A stretch of 64,000 nt of DNA from Euptelea pleiosperma (GCA_035048495.1 CM068553.1:4333259-4397258), one strand, 5' to 3'. Positions 9,960 through 23,900 are shown, counted from the first letter of the stretch. Notes: generated by a model not told the origin, from the sequence alone. Program-made: numbers and translations.

Positions 9960-10595
9960 TGTATTCTTGTAGTGATAGTCCTATATTGTATTACACTACT
10001 GCTTCCTAGTGGCAATACTGATTTCTAGTGGTATGGTGAATGAAAGCTACATTTTCTGGATGAGCTCAAGCATTTCAAAGTTACCACATTTTATGATGTA
10101 ATCTCTTCATTATTCTCTGTTTTTTGAATATTTCCCATCTCAACTCTGTTCTGGGAGTCTGGGTTTTGTGACAACCTCCATTAAGACAAGAAGTGGAAGG
10201 TCCCAGTCATGTAAGGGCATCTACTCCTTTACTACATCTTTTGGATGGCTTTGCCAGTCTATGAACCAGGTTTGCTGGAGATGATTTTAAGACCAACTTG
10301 CAGCATTGGTTTCTACAATCGATCTATCCAATTTTATTGTTTTAAGGCCACTTTTTCAGGGCGGGTACTCTGGGTGACCTAACAGACTTCATTGAGAAGA
10401 GTTTCAGCCAAGTTGCCTCTGCCATGTGGCATAAAGAGAAGATTTCTTTTTACTTTTTTTTTTTTTTTCATGTTTAAAAATTCTAGGGCTGTCATCCATT
10501 GGGACAATGTGCAGTACATGGTAAGGTGCGGTTTTGACGTAGACAAGAGTGCCGTCCATGTGATCAATCCAAACGGTTGTTCATGAGATGGATAT
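9960..10595. other. Spacer
   Basis: Probably 3' flank. No gene, clear repeat or RNA gene seen apart from an oligo-T run near 10,450. Confidence 0.4.
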
Positions 10596-10604
10596 CTGTT
10601 TGGC

Positions 10605-10784
10605 GAGTAAAACTTCTATCACACGAAATTGTAAATCACACAATCACAAGCCAATGAGTTCTCGGCACGTACACAAGTGCTTTTGCAACGTACCCATGTG
10701 CTTTTGCTTTTTAGGTGTACGTGCCGAGAACTCACTGGCTGTGTTTGTGTGATTTGCAATCCGATTGTGACAGAAGTTTTACTC
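10605..10784. mobile_element. 180-bp foldback Mutator-like MITE
   Basis: Almost fully palindromic. Left arm GAGTAAAACTTCTATCACAC and right arm GTGACAGAAGTTTTACTC; the inner arms contain GTTCTCGGCACGTACAC and GTGTACGTGCCGAGAAC. It is flanked by a perfect 9-bp duplication CTGTTTGGC (10,596-10,604 and 10,785-10,793), which is the Mutator signature. A second copy lies at 63,277-63,449. Confidence 0.9.
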
Positions 10785-11026
10785 CTGTTTGGCTACCTAA
10801 GCCGTCCATGTGGTAAGAACACCCCATTTTAACCAGGTATGGTTTCCTATTTTTTCAATCATCCTTGGAGTTGTAGAGACCCCTGTGATTCTGTTGCAAC
10901 TTTTTTGGACCGAGAGCAGTCATGACTTGCGGGCCGTATGAGTTCCCCTTCAGGTAGAACTGAATTACACTGTCATCTCCATTTCTTCATATGTGAAGCA
11001 CACGCAGTGGTGGGGCCTACTCTCAT

Positions 11027-11357
11027 AGCATCTCCAACCAGCTTCTTCAAAAAAACTCCTTCCAAAAGCATCTTCTCCCTTTAAACAGTGTTGAACTCCA
11101 ATCAGCCCCTCATTCAAAAAAGCATCTTCTTCGAAAAGATTTTATTTTCAAAAGGATACGGAAGGTATTTAAAAATAAATTAGGGGAAAAAGTTGAAAGG
11201 ATGGAACATAACAGAAATAAAAATTCAGCGTGAAAATTGATGTCAAGAATATACATAGGAGGCTTTCAAATTTGATGTTGGATATAGAGACCAGTTGGAG
11301 TTAAATTTTGGAAAAGCACCATCAAATTTGAAGATATAGGGACTGGTCGGAGATGCT
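11027..11357. mobile_element. MITE with AGCATCTCC termini
   Basis: Ends AGCATCTCCAACCAG and CTGGTCGGAGATGCT are inverted. The interior mentions 'caaatttgatg' on both arms. This terminal motif is common in plant MITEs. The target duplication was not resolved. A relative occurs at about 61,095-61,440. Confidence 0.65.
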
Positions 11358-11419
11358 CTTAAACATGCTGTGCGACACCTTGGAGGATCTCCTATGCCAA
11401 AAACAAATCCGATCAGGAT

Positions 11420-13745
11420 GATTTTTTATTTTTTTTTGTAATCAAACCTTTCCATTAAAGGCAAATCACCAAACTAACACAACAACCAAACAAAAAACAA
11501 TCTTCTTCCTATGATCTAAGTCACCTTCTTGGGCAACTATCGATGTAAGCCGAGGGGGAAGATCAATTGTCCACACATTCGGAAATAAAAAAGAACTAGC
11601 CTGACCAGTTATAGTATGAGCTGCAACATTAGCCCGCTCTATGAGTATAAAGTATAAACAAAAGAAATAGAAGAAAATAAAGTCACCAGGTCCAAAAATG
11701 TCAACAACACGAGCAATAGATAAGCTCCCTAAAGAGGACGGTCCAAAATGCATCGTAGATATAACTGTCTAGCGTCTTAACTGCACCATCACAACAGATC
11801 TGCAAAATTGAGCCACCATCTGAAGACTCCATTTCACCGTTCGAACCTCTGCTTCTTCTGCAAATTTTGGTCGGGAGCTTTTACCACCTGCAAAAATTAC
11901 AATGTCCTAATGAATTACACAAAATAAACCCGAATCCAGCTTTCTTCAACTCTAGGGACCAAGAAGCATCCGAATTAAGTTTAAAGGTCCCAGCGAGGAC
12001 AAACTGCTAAAATGGAAGGAATTCTAGAGTGCAAAAAGCCCTGGTTGGTAAAATTTGGTGGCAAACCTTCCAAAGAAAAATTTTTGCCTTGAAAGGAATA
12101 CGTAATTTCCATATATCCTCCCAATTTTTGCTAGGAATTCCTGGATAAACTGCACTGGTGAATTTATTAGTCAAGGGGTATGATACATTGATTTAGTGGA
12201 GAACTTTCCTTTTTGGGTGTGAAAGCCAATACCACCAATGTGGGAAAGGAAGGCTACTCTAAAGGAATTGATAGAATGGCATAGGCGACCGATCTCAGGT
12301 ATCCAAGGGTCCTGCCATATGCTAATGTCCTCTCCTGAACCCACTACCCAAAGGTACTGATCTTTACAGGCATCTTTGGCAGTGATAAGACTATTCCAAC
12401 ACCAAGAAGCATTGGTGTTTTTCCCTACATTCCCTATTGAGCCATTGTTGCAGTATTTCCGAAGCAAATGTATGGCCAAAAGAGAATTTTCGTCATTCTG
12501 AATATTCCACACATTCTTAAATAGTAAAGCAATATTCATTTCATGAAATTTCCTGAATCCTAATCCTCCTTTTAGATTTCGACAAACAAAGCGAATCCCA
12601 AGAAGCAAGACGCATCACCTGTTTATTGTTGGTAGCACCCCACCAGAATTGATAAGACAATCTATCCATTTTAGAGCACCTTTTTTTCTTAAGAAAAAGA
12701 AGGATTGCATCAGGTACATAGGGGATGGCTGATACAACAGATTTAAGAAGCGTCGTTTATTTTACCTGCTTGAGAAAGACATTTGGATCTCCAACCTTTA
12801 GTGAGATTCTTGATGTGGTCCACATAATGCTGAAGAGCCTTAGATTTTGATCAACCAAAAAAGAGCGGGGTTCCAAAATATTTTCCCGAAATCTTCCGGT
12901 TCTTAATTTGGACAATATGGGACTTATCTTTCCTCTGATGATGATGAATATTCGGACTGAAATGAATACTAAATTTATCAAATTAATCTTGTCCGGAGAT
13001 CTGACAAAAAAAGCTTAGGATATCTCGAATATTTCTCGCCTCCACTAGGTTAGCTCTACAAAAGATCATGCAATCATCGGCAAAGAACAAATGCGATATT
13101 GGAGGGCATTCTCTTCTAATCTGCAAACCATATATGCAGATGTTGACGTTGTTTATCAAGAAGTAACATTTGCGATAACACATTCATGCAATTAGTGAAT
13201 AAGAAAGGCGATAAGCTAGTTTAAACCCTAAACCCCTAGCTAGTTTAAAAAAAACCATGTCGATACCTGTTGAGTTTTATGGAAAAATGATGAAGTTATG
13301 CAATGAGATATCAAGGAAATCCACTAATCTGAGAAGCCCATAATTCAAAGGATAGTTACGAGGAAATTCCAGTCCACCCTATCATATGCTTTAGATATAT
13401 CCAATTTGAGCACCATTAACCCGTGATAACCTTTTTTCTTACGTTGGCTAGTCTTAAAAACCTCTTGGGCTAAAATCGTGTTGTTAGATATTTGCCTGCC
13501 CAGAATGAAAGCCCCTTGACAAAGATGGATCAAGGAAGGAAGCTCTGCACGAAGTCTAGAAGCGAGAACTTTCGATATAATCTTGTAGCTTACATTGCAC
13601 AAGCTCTAGGGAGATTCCGGGGTTGGAACTTTGGGGATGAGTGCAATGGAGGTATAATTGAGAAGATTTTCAAACTAAAAACAAGGACAAACTCGTTTAA
13701 TGAATTGCTCGCTGGTTGTTAAACAGAAAAGATAATTCAATTATT
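11420..13745 (-). pseudogene. Dead LINE (L1-type) retrotransposon, 3' part
   Basis: Read on the - strand, pieces of one polyprotein occur in order. Near 13,650 is IALIPKVPTPESP, then SLCNVSYKIISKVLASRL and LKLDISKAYDRVDW (reverse transcriptase, 13,602-13,345). Next comes HLFFADDCMIFCRAN (FADD catalytic box, 13,183-12,983), the zf-RVT-like region with SGEDISIWQDPWIPE (12,608-12,171), and an RNase H region with GTFKLNSDASW and VAAHTITGQASSFLFPN (about 12,000-11,466). An A-rich tail (T run on +) sits at 11,424-11,440. Frameshifts and stops split every domain, so the copy cannot be active. The 5' part is absent. Confidence 0.85.
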
Positions 13746-14410
13746 CTCTCAATTCCTTACCAACTAATGATGATCTAATATAACTGAAGGGTCTCAAATG
13801 GAACGACTTTTGGTCATGATCATCATAGCGATGACAACTGTACGGTTTGATTGTCCAACATGATATCCATGTGACCGAACTGACACTGAAGACGATTCTC
13901 TGCTTTGAAAATTAGCAACTTAACCATGTGCTGCTGCATCGAATCATTTGACCTTCCCGAGGAGCTTCCCTGAAAACATGGATACACCCATTTCTCCTAA
14001 TCCCATTTTATATGAGCACTGCTCCCCAAAACCCAACCGGACGCTCCTTAATTTAACAAATCTACCTGTCAAAATATACAAAAAATAACACCCCCCCCCC
14101 AGGATCTACTAACAACCTTCATCCACCGTACAAACTACAGAAACCCAGAAGCCAGCCCCTAAGTTCCATCAGAGGCTCCAGAGACCCCATAACTGCACGT
14201 GTTTGCGAACCATGCTGGGCATGAAACTGTGGATCGGGTATTTAATTGGTGAACTACCAAATCATCCTGCCAATTCAAATCTGATGTTGGAGGAATCTTT
14301 TTACAGCCAGACTACTTCGCTGGCATGCCCCCCAACCCCCGCCATTCTGGAAAGGCCATTTCAATTTCCCTCCTCTCCTGGATCAACTCGCCCGGTATTA
14401 TAATGTGCCA
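13746..14410. other. Spacer
   Basis: No supportable gene. A C10 run occurs near 14,091. The last part may be the upstream region of the small gene at 14,514. Confidence 0.4.
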
Positions 14411-14419
14411 TTGTTGTGC

Positions 14420-14427
14420 TATATAAA
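14420..14427 (+). promoter_or_regulatory. TATA box
   Basis: TATATAAA in GTGCTATATAAACACC, about 30 bases before a plausible start site and 87 bases before the ATG at 14,514. Confidence 0.5.
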
Positions 14428-14513
14428 CACCCCAAAACAAAACAAATTAGGTCATATCCAAACATTTATCAGGTCAGAAGACTAGCAAGGTGGTTATCTA
14501 CGTTACAGCAACC

Positions 14514-14738
14514 ATGAGCAACAAGGTCAGTTATGTTGCTGCTGCCGCTGCTGCATTTGGCAAAGGAGGAGGTTTTGGGGGCAGAAGGCCTCTACCGAAA
14601 AGAGGTCAGATAAAGTCCAGGATAGCAGCCAATGCATTCCATTCCATTGTCTTCGTGCTCTCTAGAGCCACATCACAACACATACATACTAATAGGAAAT
14701 CCTATTTGATGGAAACCAAAACAATTAGAAATCATTGA
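14514..14738 (+). CDS. Candidate small basic protein, 74 aa
   Basis: ATG at 14,514 in a good context (AACCATGA) follows a clear TATA box and short leader. The product starts MSNKVSYVAAAAAAFGKGGG. It continues with a basic block FGGRRPLPKRGQIKSRIAA and an amphipathic NAFHSIVFVLSR stretch. Such Ala-rich, Gly-rich, then 'PKRGQIK' peptides look like a plant small-protein family, but I cannot name it. The tail after VLSR (HTNRKSYLMETK) looks less conserved and could be read-through past a missed splice site. It is convergent with, and close to, the 3' end of the isopeptidase gene, so the transcripts may overlap antisense. Confidence 0.45.
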   Translation: MSNKVSYVAAAAAAFGKGGGFGGRRPLPKRGQIKSRIAANAFHSIVFVLSRATSQHIHTNRKSYLMETKTIRNH

Positions 14739-14930
14739 TTCATATGAAACACTGTTTTATGGACTACATCAATGTATCTAATCTTTTCTGAACATTTCAC
14801 TTTTGAATGGAAAGATTTCAGTTGAATTAGAATTAAATTTTACAGTTTTCAGAATGAATGAAATGCCATTGGCTGTGCATAGTTTTCATGACCAGCAGAT
14901 TGTCGCAATGATGCTACAAGAGCTACATTC

Positions 14931-17900
14931 TCATATATCATGTGAATTCTGCCGCAGTTGTTCTGTAGATTGTTGCCGTTGTAGTGTGTTCTCAGCCTGG
15001 TTGTCTAGTTCTGAACTAGGTGGTTTAGTGCCAAAAGACATGAGGTTCTTGAACCAAGGGGTTTGGAATCTAGGGCTGCCTCTGTTGGAATTGCTTGGGG
15101 ACTCTGGAGTGCCTGATGAGTTGGATGTAACACCCACTATGAATCTGTATGCCACTTTGCTGGCAGATACAATCTCTGTCTTCGCTTGTTGCAACTGCAA
15201 AAACATTGGACAGAGAAGACAATTAAATTCACAAATCACCAAACCTGAGAGAGAGGGATTGAAACAGGACAATAATGAGTTATAAGAGAACATTAAGTTC
15301 TAAGATGTCACATTGGCAATCAATCGAGGCAGTAGTCCAAATTTCTAGCCCAATCTTGGCTCCACAAATATTCAATCGTTAAACAATTTCCTCCAATTGG
15401 CATTGCTTGCATTCATATTCTCTAGCACTACACATTTGTCCTATCACTCTTGTTCGAAAGTAGAAGACTTGGTGCCACAGCAAAACCTTGCCGTTTTAAA
15501 TGCACATTCCATCCCTACAACTTAGGTTCCAAAATGTTTAACATGGATTGTGATAACTCGTTTTTGAATAATATTAACATACTGTATTCCAGCATCCAAT
15601 AATTCATTCTGCTTCTTTCACAGCATTACCATTCGTGCAACTCTCTGCTGCTTAATATCTAAGCCTCCTCCATACTGGTTTGAACTTCAATCTAATACCA
15701 CCATCTTTGAATGTTAGGAATTATATGCAATTTTCATGTTGCAATGTCTGAACATTGATTCATGAGCACCACCTACAACTCAACAGTGCAGGTCAAGTCA
15801 AAAACCTGGCTGTGCAAAGCAAAGTGCATATTCTTGGTGGGGGTTTCTATTTGTGGGTTCTGACTTCATACTTCTTTTGGAGAGACCATTTGCTTCCTTG
15901 TTTGTAGCTCTCTCATACAGACAAATGAATTACATTTCACACATTCACAAAAAAATACATGAATACAAAAGCTCAAGCAATGGTAACTTCTGAACTCTAT
16001 AATATCAAGAATCCCTAAAGGTGTCATCACATAGAGAAGAATTACGCAATTCAGAAACTGTACTCCGTTAGTAAAACTTTACAGGCCCCTGATGGTAAGA
16101 GGACCAAGGATGGAAGTATGTTCTCAATCCTCGTCCTAATAAATTCTTCAAAGATATAAGCATGAATGCACACTGCACAGTATACAAATGTTTCCTCTAC
16201 AATTCATCGAGGAATTTTGTATTTTCATAACACCATTGCCTAATCTTTGCTAGTAAAAGCACCTAGGGAGGAACAGATAAATTCAAGTAGAATATACAGG
16301 CACAAAGAAAGGCATCAACGAACAGAGAGAAGAGCATCTCACTCGTAATGCTGTGTTTTCTGCAACTTCCATGGCAGCATCACCAGCATTGGCAAACCGG
16401 TTCACCCAAGCTGTAAATAACAGAAGCTGTAAGAATATGTTCAATTGAGCAGATTGCAAAATAATATTTCACTACCACATCACTTGAATTCCCTCCACTA
16501 AACAATATAAACAGATCGTCTTTTATGCACGAAACTTATTTTAATAAGGCAAACTGAAAAACCATGGTACTAAGCTGTGGTCCTGACTTCTGATTTTTAT
16601 AGATCCATTTTCCAGGTGTTTTTTTTAACAATCTAAAAATATGACGATCCACTAAAAAGTCACAACAACAAAAATGACAAAGCATGCTCCAGAATGACTA
16701 CACCTCCATCACAAGTAGAATGGTTATCCCTCACCACATCTCACATCACCACTACTAGGACTTATTCTTGTTATTGATTTACTTTCGACAAACTCGTTAT
16801 ATAGAGTTGCACAGGGGTGAGCTCATGTTGAAGATCTATTAACAAAGCATTCTCCAGAAGGAACTTAAATGCGATACTAACAGCGCCTAAAAGCCCAATA
16901 GGTTGGTGGACACACCCACTCTGTGATTAGTAATTTAGTATGACATGAATTAGGTCACTGTCAAATAAAATTTAAGCATGGAAAGTGTATTATAACAATA
17001 GAAACCGATAGCATGATGCCAATTTTCTTCTTTTTCAAGTATTACCCAGTACCCACCGAGAAATAAATGCTGCAGAAAAATAGAAGACCCACAAAACCAG
17101 TGACCCTTCACTGTTATTTAAACACAACTGAGAAAGGAAGAGAAACTGCAGAACCCATTAATCCTCTGTAAATGAGAACACACACACACACACACACGCA
17201 CACACACACACACACAGAGGTCTGGTTTTTGCAGATATTTAGATGGTCTCTAAGGAGTGAAGATAGAGCTGAGGAGAGGATTCTGAAGTGATGCCAATTT
17301 TCTATCTCTTAAATAGAAATATTCTTTTAAGTACGGAAAGTTAATATAATTATAGAATCCTAAATAAGAGTCAAACAGAAAAAATTCTTCATAAAAGCAC
17401 CCCCTTTTTCTCTCTCTCTTTTCCATACATCCTTCAAATATGTTACTGGTTTCATTTTCTTTTTCTTTTGGAAGACAATTTACAATTAAAGTGCATCTAT
17501 CTTAAAGATTTTTTTTTGGATAAGTTACATCTTAATGATTTGAGATGTTGATATATTACTAGTTAGCATTTATCTGACCTGTTAAAAAAGATCATTCATG
17601 TTGCCATTACATGTTCATATTTTTACAACAGGAATATTTTCTTAAATAACTACAAAGAATATCGTATTAAAGTAATTCATGGGCTTGGGTCTGATGAAGG
17701 CCATAGTTAGCAATTCGGCATATAGCAAAAATATGGTCCGAAAAAAGTTCGAGTGTAATTCGGGATTGTCACTCAAAAATTCAGCAAACAATAAAATAAA
17801 ATAAAAAAGTAATAGAAACAATGATTTTTTGGTATTTTTCTGCAGTTGTTCGCATTTAAAACTATTAGTTTTTCAGTAGTTCAGAATTTCAGATTAATTC

Positions 17901-20900
17901 GTGTATAATAGAATAATATATGGCTCCTCATAAAATTCACAATTTTTTACCTAATATTTGAAAAGTTCAGCCGTATAATAAGCTTTCCCTAAAATATTGA
18001 AAAAATCACGTATAATACGCGAATTTTCTACCTATGATGCAGGCTTGATTGGACCCAAATCATTGCTGGCCTGGTGAGGCCGTGGGGTGGACTTGGGCTT
18101 CGTAAGTGCACCATGATCTGGGTGATTTGGCCTGAAGTGGGCTTGGGCAGACCCTGGCCCACTCCATTGACAACCTAACGCTTGGGTGCATACGGTCAAA
18201 AACAGCATTCACTGTGTTCCTCCAGTTCCATGTTCTATCTGAGTTAAGTTGAATGGAACAGAAGTCGCGTCACTTCAATCAATTGAAACAATGTAAAGCA
18301 GAGACGAATTTCAAGCTAGAGCTATCCATTATTTGTCACTGACACAAAAGAAAAAAAATGTTATGGTTTTCATATGCATGACTAAAACCGTTATTTCAAA
18401 CAAGCTGAAGTTTTAAAATAAGAATAAGGAAATGCATGTCACCTGGAAGTTTTGGCACACCAAGCCTTTCACAGAACTCGTCACAGAAGTGATTGCAGTT
18501 TTTCGATAATAAGTCGTACGAGTCCCCAGGCCACTCTCTGCTAAATTCTCTCAGCATCCGATTTACTTCAAAATTTGAGAAGTTTGTTTTACCAAGGATT
18601 ATGCGTTCACGATAGGTATACATTGGATTTTTACTGGGAGGACAACTAAAAACTCCAGTGCCTTCTTCACAGAACCCAAACGACCATTCCTCATCTCCAT
18701 AAACCTGCCAAATGGAGTGTCGCATAATTACCCAGTCCAAAAGTAAAATGTGCACTAGATACAGCACAACTTCAGAGAAATACAAAAGAAAAGCAAGAAA
18801 AACATTTACCTGACCAAAGTTACATGTCTAAACATAGAAATGGTTTGGTAAATGTAAGACAAACAAATTTAAATCCTAACAAAAGAAGTCAAATTGTGTA
18901 AAAGGAAGAAAGAAGCTGAGAAAGTTTTGAAGACCATGTCAGAACAGTGATTTCAGCATTCGTGTTAAGTGTCTTAAACAATGGGAATTGCTTTTGCAAA
19001 TCTGTGGAAATGATTTTCAGGAATTTTCCCAAAATTTTGAGGGAAAACTTTTACAATGCAAAACATTTTTCTCATTATAGGACCATACATGGAACAGTCA
19101 TTCTTATTAAGCACGAGATTGCATATATAAAGTGTTTTGTACAGCCTTGTTGTAAGGGTAGAGTACTCATTTAGTTATTATTGCACTTAGTAGTATTTTC
19201 TCTCATTCTCAGGATATTATTGTCACTCATAGGAAAGTTAAATATTATTATTTTATGCGTTAGAGGTATGGGGGTATTTTTGTCTTTTCAATTGTCATTA
19301 TAAATCAGTGGAGGTTCAGTAGGGGGCTAACCTAGTTTAATTTCTCCTCCTCTCTTCATTCTTTATCTTTTCTCTTTTTCCTCTATTGCTCCATTAAACC
19401 CTAATTTTCTCACCTGGTATTAGAGCACCTCTGATTCTTCTCCAAATCTCCATCTTTGTTCATCACGTTACTGTTCATCGGGGTTGTCGTTCATTGCATT
19501 AATGTTCACCACAGTACTGTTCATCACGGCATGTGAAGGAAACCCTAATCCATCTTCCTATTATCCCTTTTTTTCCTTTCTCTTCCTCTGTTCCAGCTTC
19601 TTTCTTCTACTACATTAAACCATAGATTTTTTTATTTATTATTGTTCAGGACTATTGCAGTCGCTGTTGTAGTCCCTATCATAAAAAGTACAAAACACTT
19701 CTGAAGATGGGATGTAAGGGGATTCGCAGCCCTGCTTGTAGCTAGCTCAAGAAAATCTGAACCTCATCGACGTCAGTGGCTGGATTCTTCCATCCAAGTC
19801 TAACAGAGACACAACTAGCGAGGTTAACTAGAATAATCACCTCTGCCAAAGACAAGGCCTTGCCTTCTCCTAACGAGGAAAGCTCCCTAAGAGCAGCAGA
19901 GGATGGAGAAGTCATTCTTGTAACCAAAGAAGAACAAAAAGAGAAAATAGCGTATGCAAGTGTAGAAGATTCGAAAGCCTCGAACTCACAATTCCACCAG
20001 ATTGAGCATGCATTGGATTGTTCGAGAAACACGTAGGGAAGAACGAGAAGGTTCGCTTGAGCAAAAGCGCTTAAGGGAGTTCTTGAGTTCTTTTGTAAAA
20101 TTCCACAAAAGCGAAGGTGAAAAATTTAGAGGTAAAACTCTCGTCTGATCTGGGAAAAAGCCCTTGGAATTGTTGGCTCTATAAATAGAAGTTTTCAGGA
20201 GACATAGGTGATTGCAAGGAAAATCCAAACCCTCGTCTGATATGGTTTTATGGACATAAGTCAATGTAACAAGGACATGGCACATTTAGGTTTTTTTGCC
20301 ATGTTTGATAAAGTCGACACACAGACGAGTGTCGACACATCCCGCCACGTACAACAGTGTCATCCTTTATTTTAATATTTTCTTACTAAATGTATGATTT
20401 CTTTAAAAGGGTGGTGTTCTCCATCCTCCATATAGTACTTTGTTAAGTTGTTAAACACAACTATAGTTGTTTGATAGACTTCCCTCTTATTAATCTACTT
20501 AAATTTGTTATGTTATTGGATAGCTCAATGGCATATAGAAATGTTTACTTTTATTTATCATATATCTTTTCTTATTTTTGTTTAAAAAACTTTTGATTTA
20601 AATAAACTATTATATCATAATCAAAGTTTAAAAAGGCTAGTTTGGGAATTGAGGCGTTTTGTCTCAAAAAGGCGAGGCGTAGCCTCGAGGCTCTACTGAG
20701 GCGTAAGCCTCATTTAAGCCTCCGTTTTTTTTTAAATATGCTTAAAAAATTTTGAAAAATATAGTTAATTCTATAAAAACGAGAAACAACATATCATGTG
20801 AAAAAAATAACTTAAATAAGCATAAAAGTAAATAAGGCTATAATTTTTTACCTTGTGAGCGACTCTGTCTAGAATGCATGAATGCTGATATCAAATCTTA

Positions 20901-23900
20901 AAAAATAACAAAAACAAACCCTAAACTTCCATGCCAAATCTTTTCTACAACTACACTACTATCATGCACCTTAGAAACCCCTCTCATCTTTTTCGATCAT
21001 ATTATTAAAAAAATAACAAAAACAAACCATTAAAGAAGAAAATATGATTAAGTTTTACATGTAGTTATGAAAAATAAGGCAAAAACCCAAAATATGGTCA
21101 CATCAAGGGTTACGGTTTCGGGTTTTAACATGTACAAGTGAGGCTATAGCCTCACGTGCGCCTCGAGGCTATAGCCTCAAGGCTATAGCCTCAGTGAATT
21201 GAGGCTTAAGCCTCAGAAATGACCACCGAGGCTATAGCCTCGAGGCTGTTTCTTAGAGCCTCGAGGCGAGGCGAGCCTCAAGGCGTAGCCTCAGAAAGCC
21301 TTTTTAAACCATGATCATAATACATGTTTACGTGTTGAGTTTCTTAAAGGTGTCATGTCAAACATCTCGAATCTGTGTCGGACACCAACACATGTGTTTG
21401 TGTCGTTGTTACAGAAACATAAGTGCATGCCATCTTCCTTGGGTTTGGGTTCTGGACAAGACGTAAGTACTTTTGAAAACTATGTTCTAAATGAATGTGA
21501 ATCAATCTCTATGCGCTTAATCCTCAAATGGAATTAGCCATAACCCTGTACTAAACCTCTATGTCAGTCTCCCAAGTCAATAAATTACAACAAACATGTA
21601 ATAAACCAAGGTGGATCATTGATCCAAAAATGATCCGGTCCATTCAACATTAGAAAAGGTCAAAGCATTGAGACTACTACATGAATATAGCATTCCTCTC
21701 CTCAGTGTGCTTTGAGATACCAAAGTGTTCTCTTAACCATGGTTTATAAAAACATTATAACAGTCGTTAATAATGATAACGCTCCAAGACCATTACATTA
21801 CTTGCCACAAAACGCCCAAAACCAAAAAACGGACCTAACATTATAACGCCGTTACTTTACCCTTATCGATGTTATTTTGAAAAAATAAAAACCAATGTTA
21901 CTTTGAGCTTTTTTTCTACCATGATGTGATACGTTATAATGGTATTTAAACCTTGCTCATAACTATATCTAAGTGAGAAACTTGCAGTGCATGCATAAAC
22001 TATACTACCAACATCAAGTGTTAAGTGAACAAATTGAGGTTCATGATGACCTATGTCACAAACAATGTTAAGTCAGGTTTGGTCAGGTCAAATAAATCAG
22101 CTCCCTAAGAAGTTGTTGGGAGGTTCTTCGATCATTAAAGAGCTCCCCAATTGTTAGACTAAGAGAAGATGATTTGGCTTCAAACAAGAATCTAGGCTTG
22201 GCACAAGGTCTATGTTTCAAGGCCATACTTTGAGATATCAAGAATGGCTTTTAGAAAGCGCTACTTTAACTCTCCAAAGTAATTATGGGCCCGATTTTTG
22301 TTTCCAAACAATTTGAGGGAGCATTGCTTGAGGATGATGATAGATTTAGTGTCATCTCATCTCCAATCAGAACAATCTCATCCATCACACAGGCACAAAG
22401 TTGTGCCCTTTTTTCCTTATCTGACAAAAACAAAGTAATAAGAGTTGCACCTAAATGCAATCTAAATTATAGCACTAGCAAAATGGTCAAACCATGTGTC
22501 GGTCTTTAACTCTACCAAAATGTTCAAACCATGCTATTAGTCATTGTTAAAGACTGTAATGGCCTTCTTCAGTGCATACCATAAGTGGTAATGGCATGTA
22601 CACTCATTGCAACTCCCTATGTTGCATGGACTCTTCTAAATGGGCGAAGTACCCATGTTGAATTCCAACACGATATGGATTCTAGTGCAATACTTCCAAT
22701 TTTGTTTTGTTTACTCATTCCTTACAGGATAATAACATTTGCCATATGTTATGAGTTCTACCTTTTACAACTGAAATTCTCTATGCAACAAGTATAGCAT
22801 TGTATATATTTATTCTCTTGTCCATAAATATATGATATAAATAGTAACATATTCAATCACATTGTCCACTATAATCCTCATTATTATATAAAAAACAATT
22901 ACTATGTTTCATATTATTTAAAGTATATTGCGGACTCTACAAGTCCTACTCTTCGAGTTTCACCAAAGCAAACACTCTACACCCGTGTCAATCTGACACT
23001 TGTATCACTACAGCATAGGCAACTCCCTGTGTAAGAACGCATTATTCACATTGAATTTAAGCGGCCATCACCTCTTAGCAATTATAAAACGAACAATTCC
23101 AATTGAGTTGATCTTGATAACAGGAGCAAATGTCCCCAAGACGTCCTCATTGTTCACTTGAGTAAATATCCTAGCCACCAAGCGAGGGTTTTGTTCTTTT
23201 TTCTTTCGATTGGTAACGATAAATTTAATAAAAAGAAAGAGAATATGAGAAGGAAGAAAAGATGAGTCCAAAACCACAAAAACAGTTATAAGGCCAATTC
23301 TGCGCCATTATACAAGATATCCAATGACCCCCACACTTTAGCCAAGGAATCCATAAAGTCATTGGCGGAACAAGGAATAAGAACAAAGATGTTAAAACAT
23401 GAAGCCATGTCATGGATCTCCTTAATGATATAAGATGATTTCCACACTCCACACCCTTCCACCCAGAAGCCACACAATAACATTGCTAAAATCCTACACA
23501 AAAATCAAGAAATCCGGATTGAGATCCTCAACAATTTATGGCCTCGGAGCAAAGATAAAGATTCATCCTTACTCAAGTTACACTCCCTGAGAGGGCCCAA
23601 GTGTAAATGGCTAAACTCTTTCCTCACTATCCTGGAAAGCACCCCCAATTCTGAAGTTGATAGTTCTCATCAAGCACCCATCAAACTTCAAGTTGATAGT
23701 TCTCTGAACGCGCATGCCAATCAGCACTATAGTCGAGATGAGGAGGGTAAGACCAAGCAATAGTTTTTCAATCTCTAAGAATGTCAATAGCAGCTAATAC
23801 CCTTGAACGACTTTGCTGATGAACCTCAAGTGAAAAAACTATGTACAAATAAATGGTTTTACAGACGTATTTCTCCTCCTATTTTTAAGTAGACATATTG

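Noticed and set aside
13200..13250. Telomere-like AAACCCTAAACCCC
   Set aside because: Only about two units inside a dead LINE; chance or a leader-like motif, not a telomere repeat array.
14931..15293. Independent 120-aa gene on the - strand
   Set aside because: The part up to the acceptor at 15,195 is intron; the rest is exon 4 of the isopeptidase.
18396..18785. Independent 129-aa gene on the - strand
   Set aside because: It is exon 2 of the isopeptidase with intron sequence on both sides.
19776..20036. 86-codon + strand frame (MAGFFHPSLTETQLARLTRI)
   Set aside because: It lies after the Copia primer site but does not resemble gag; too short and uncertain to call.
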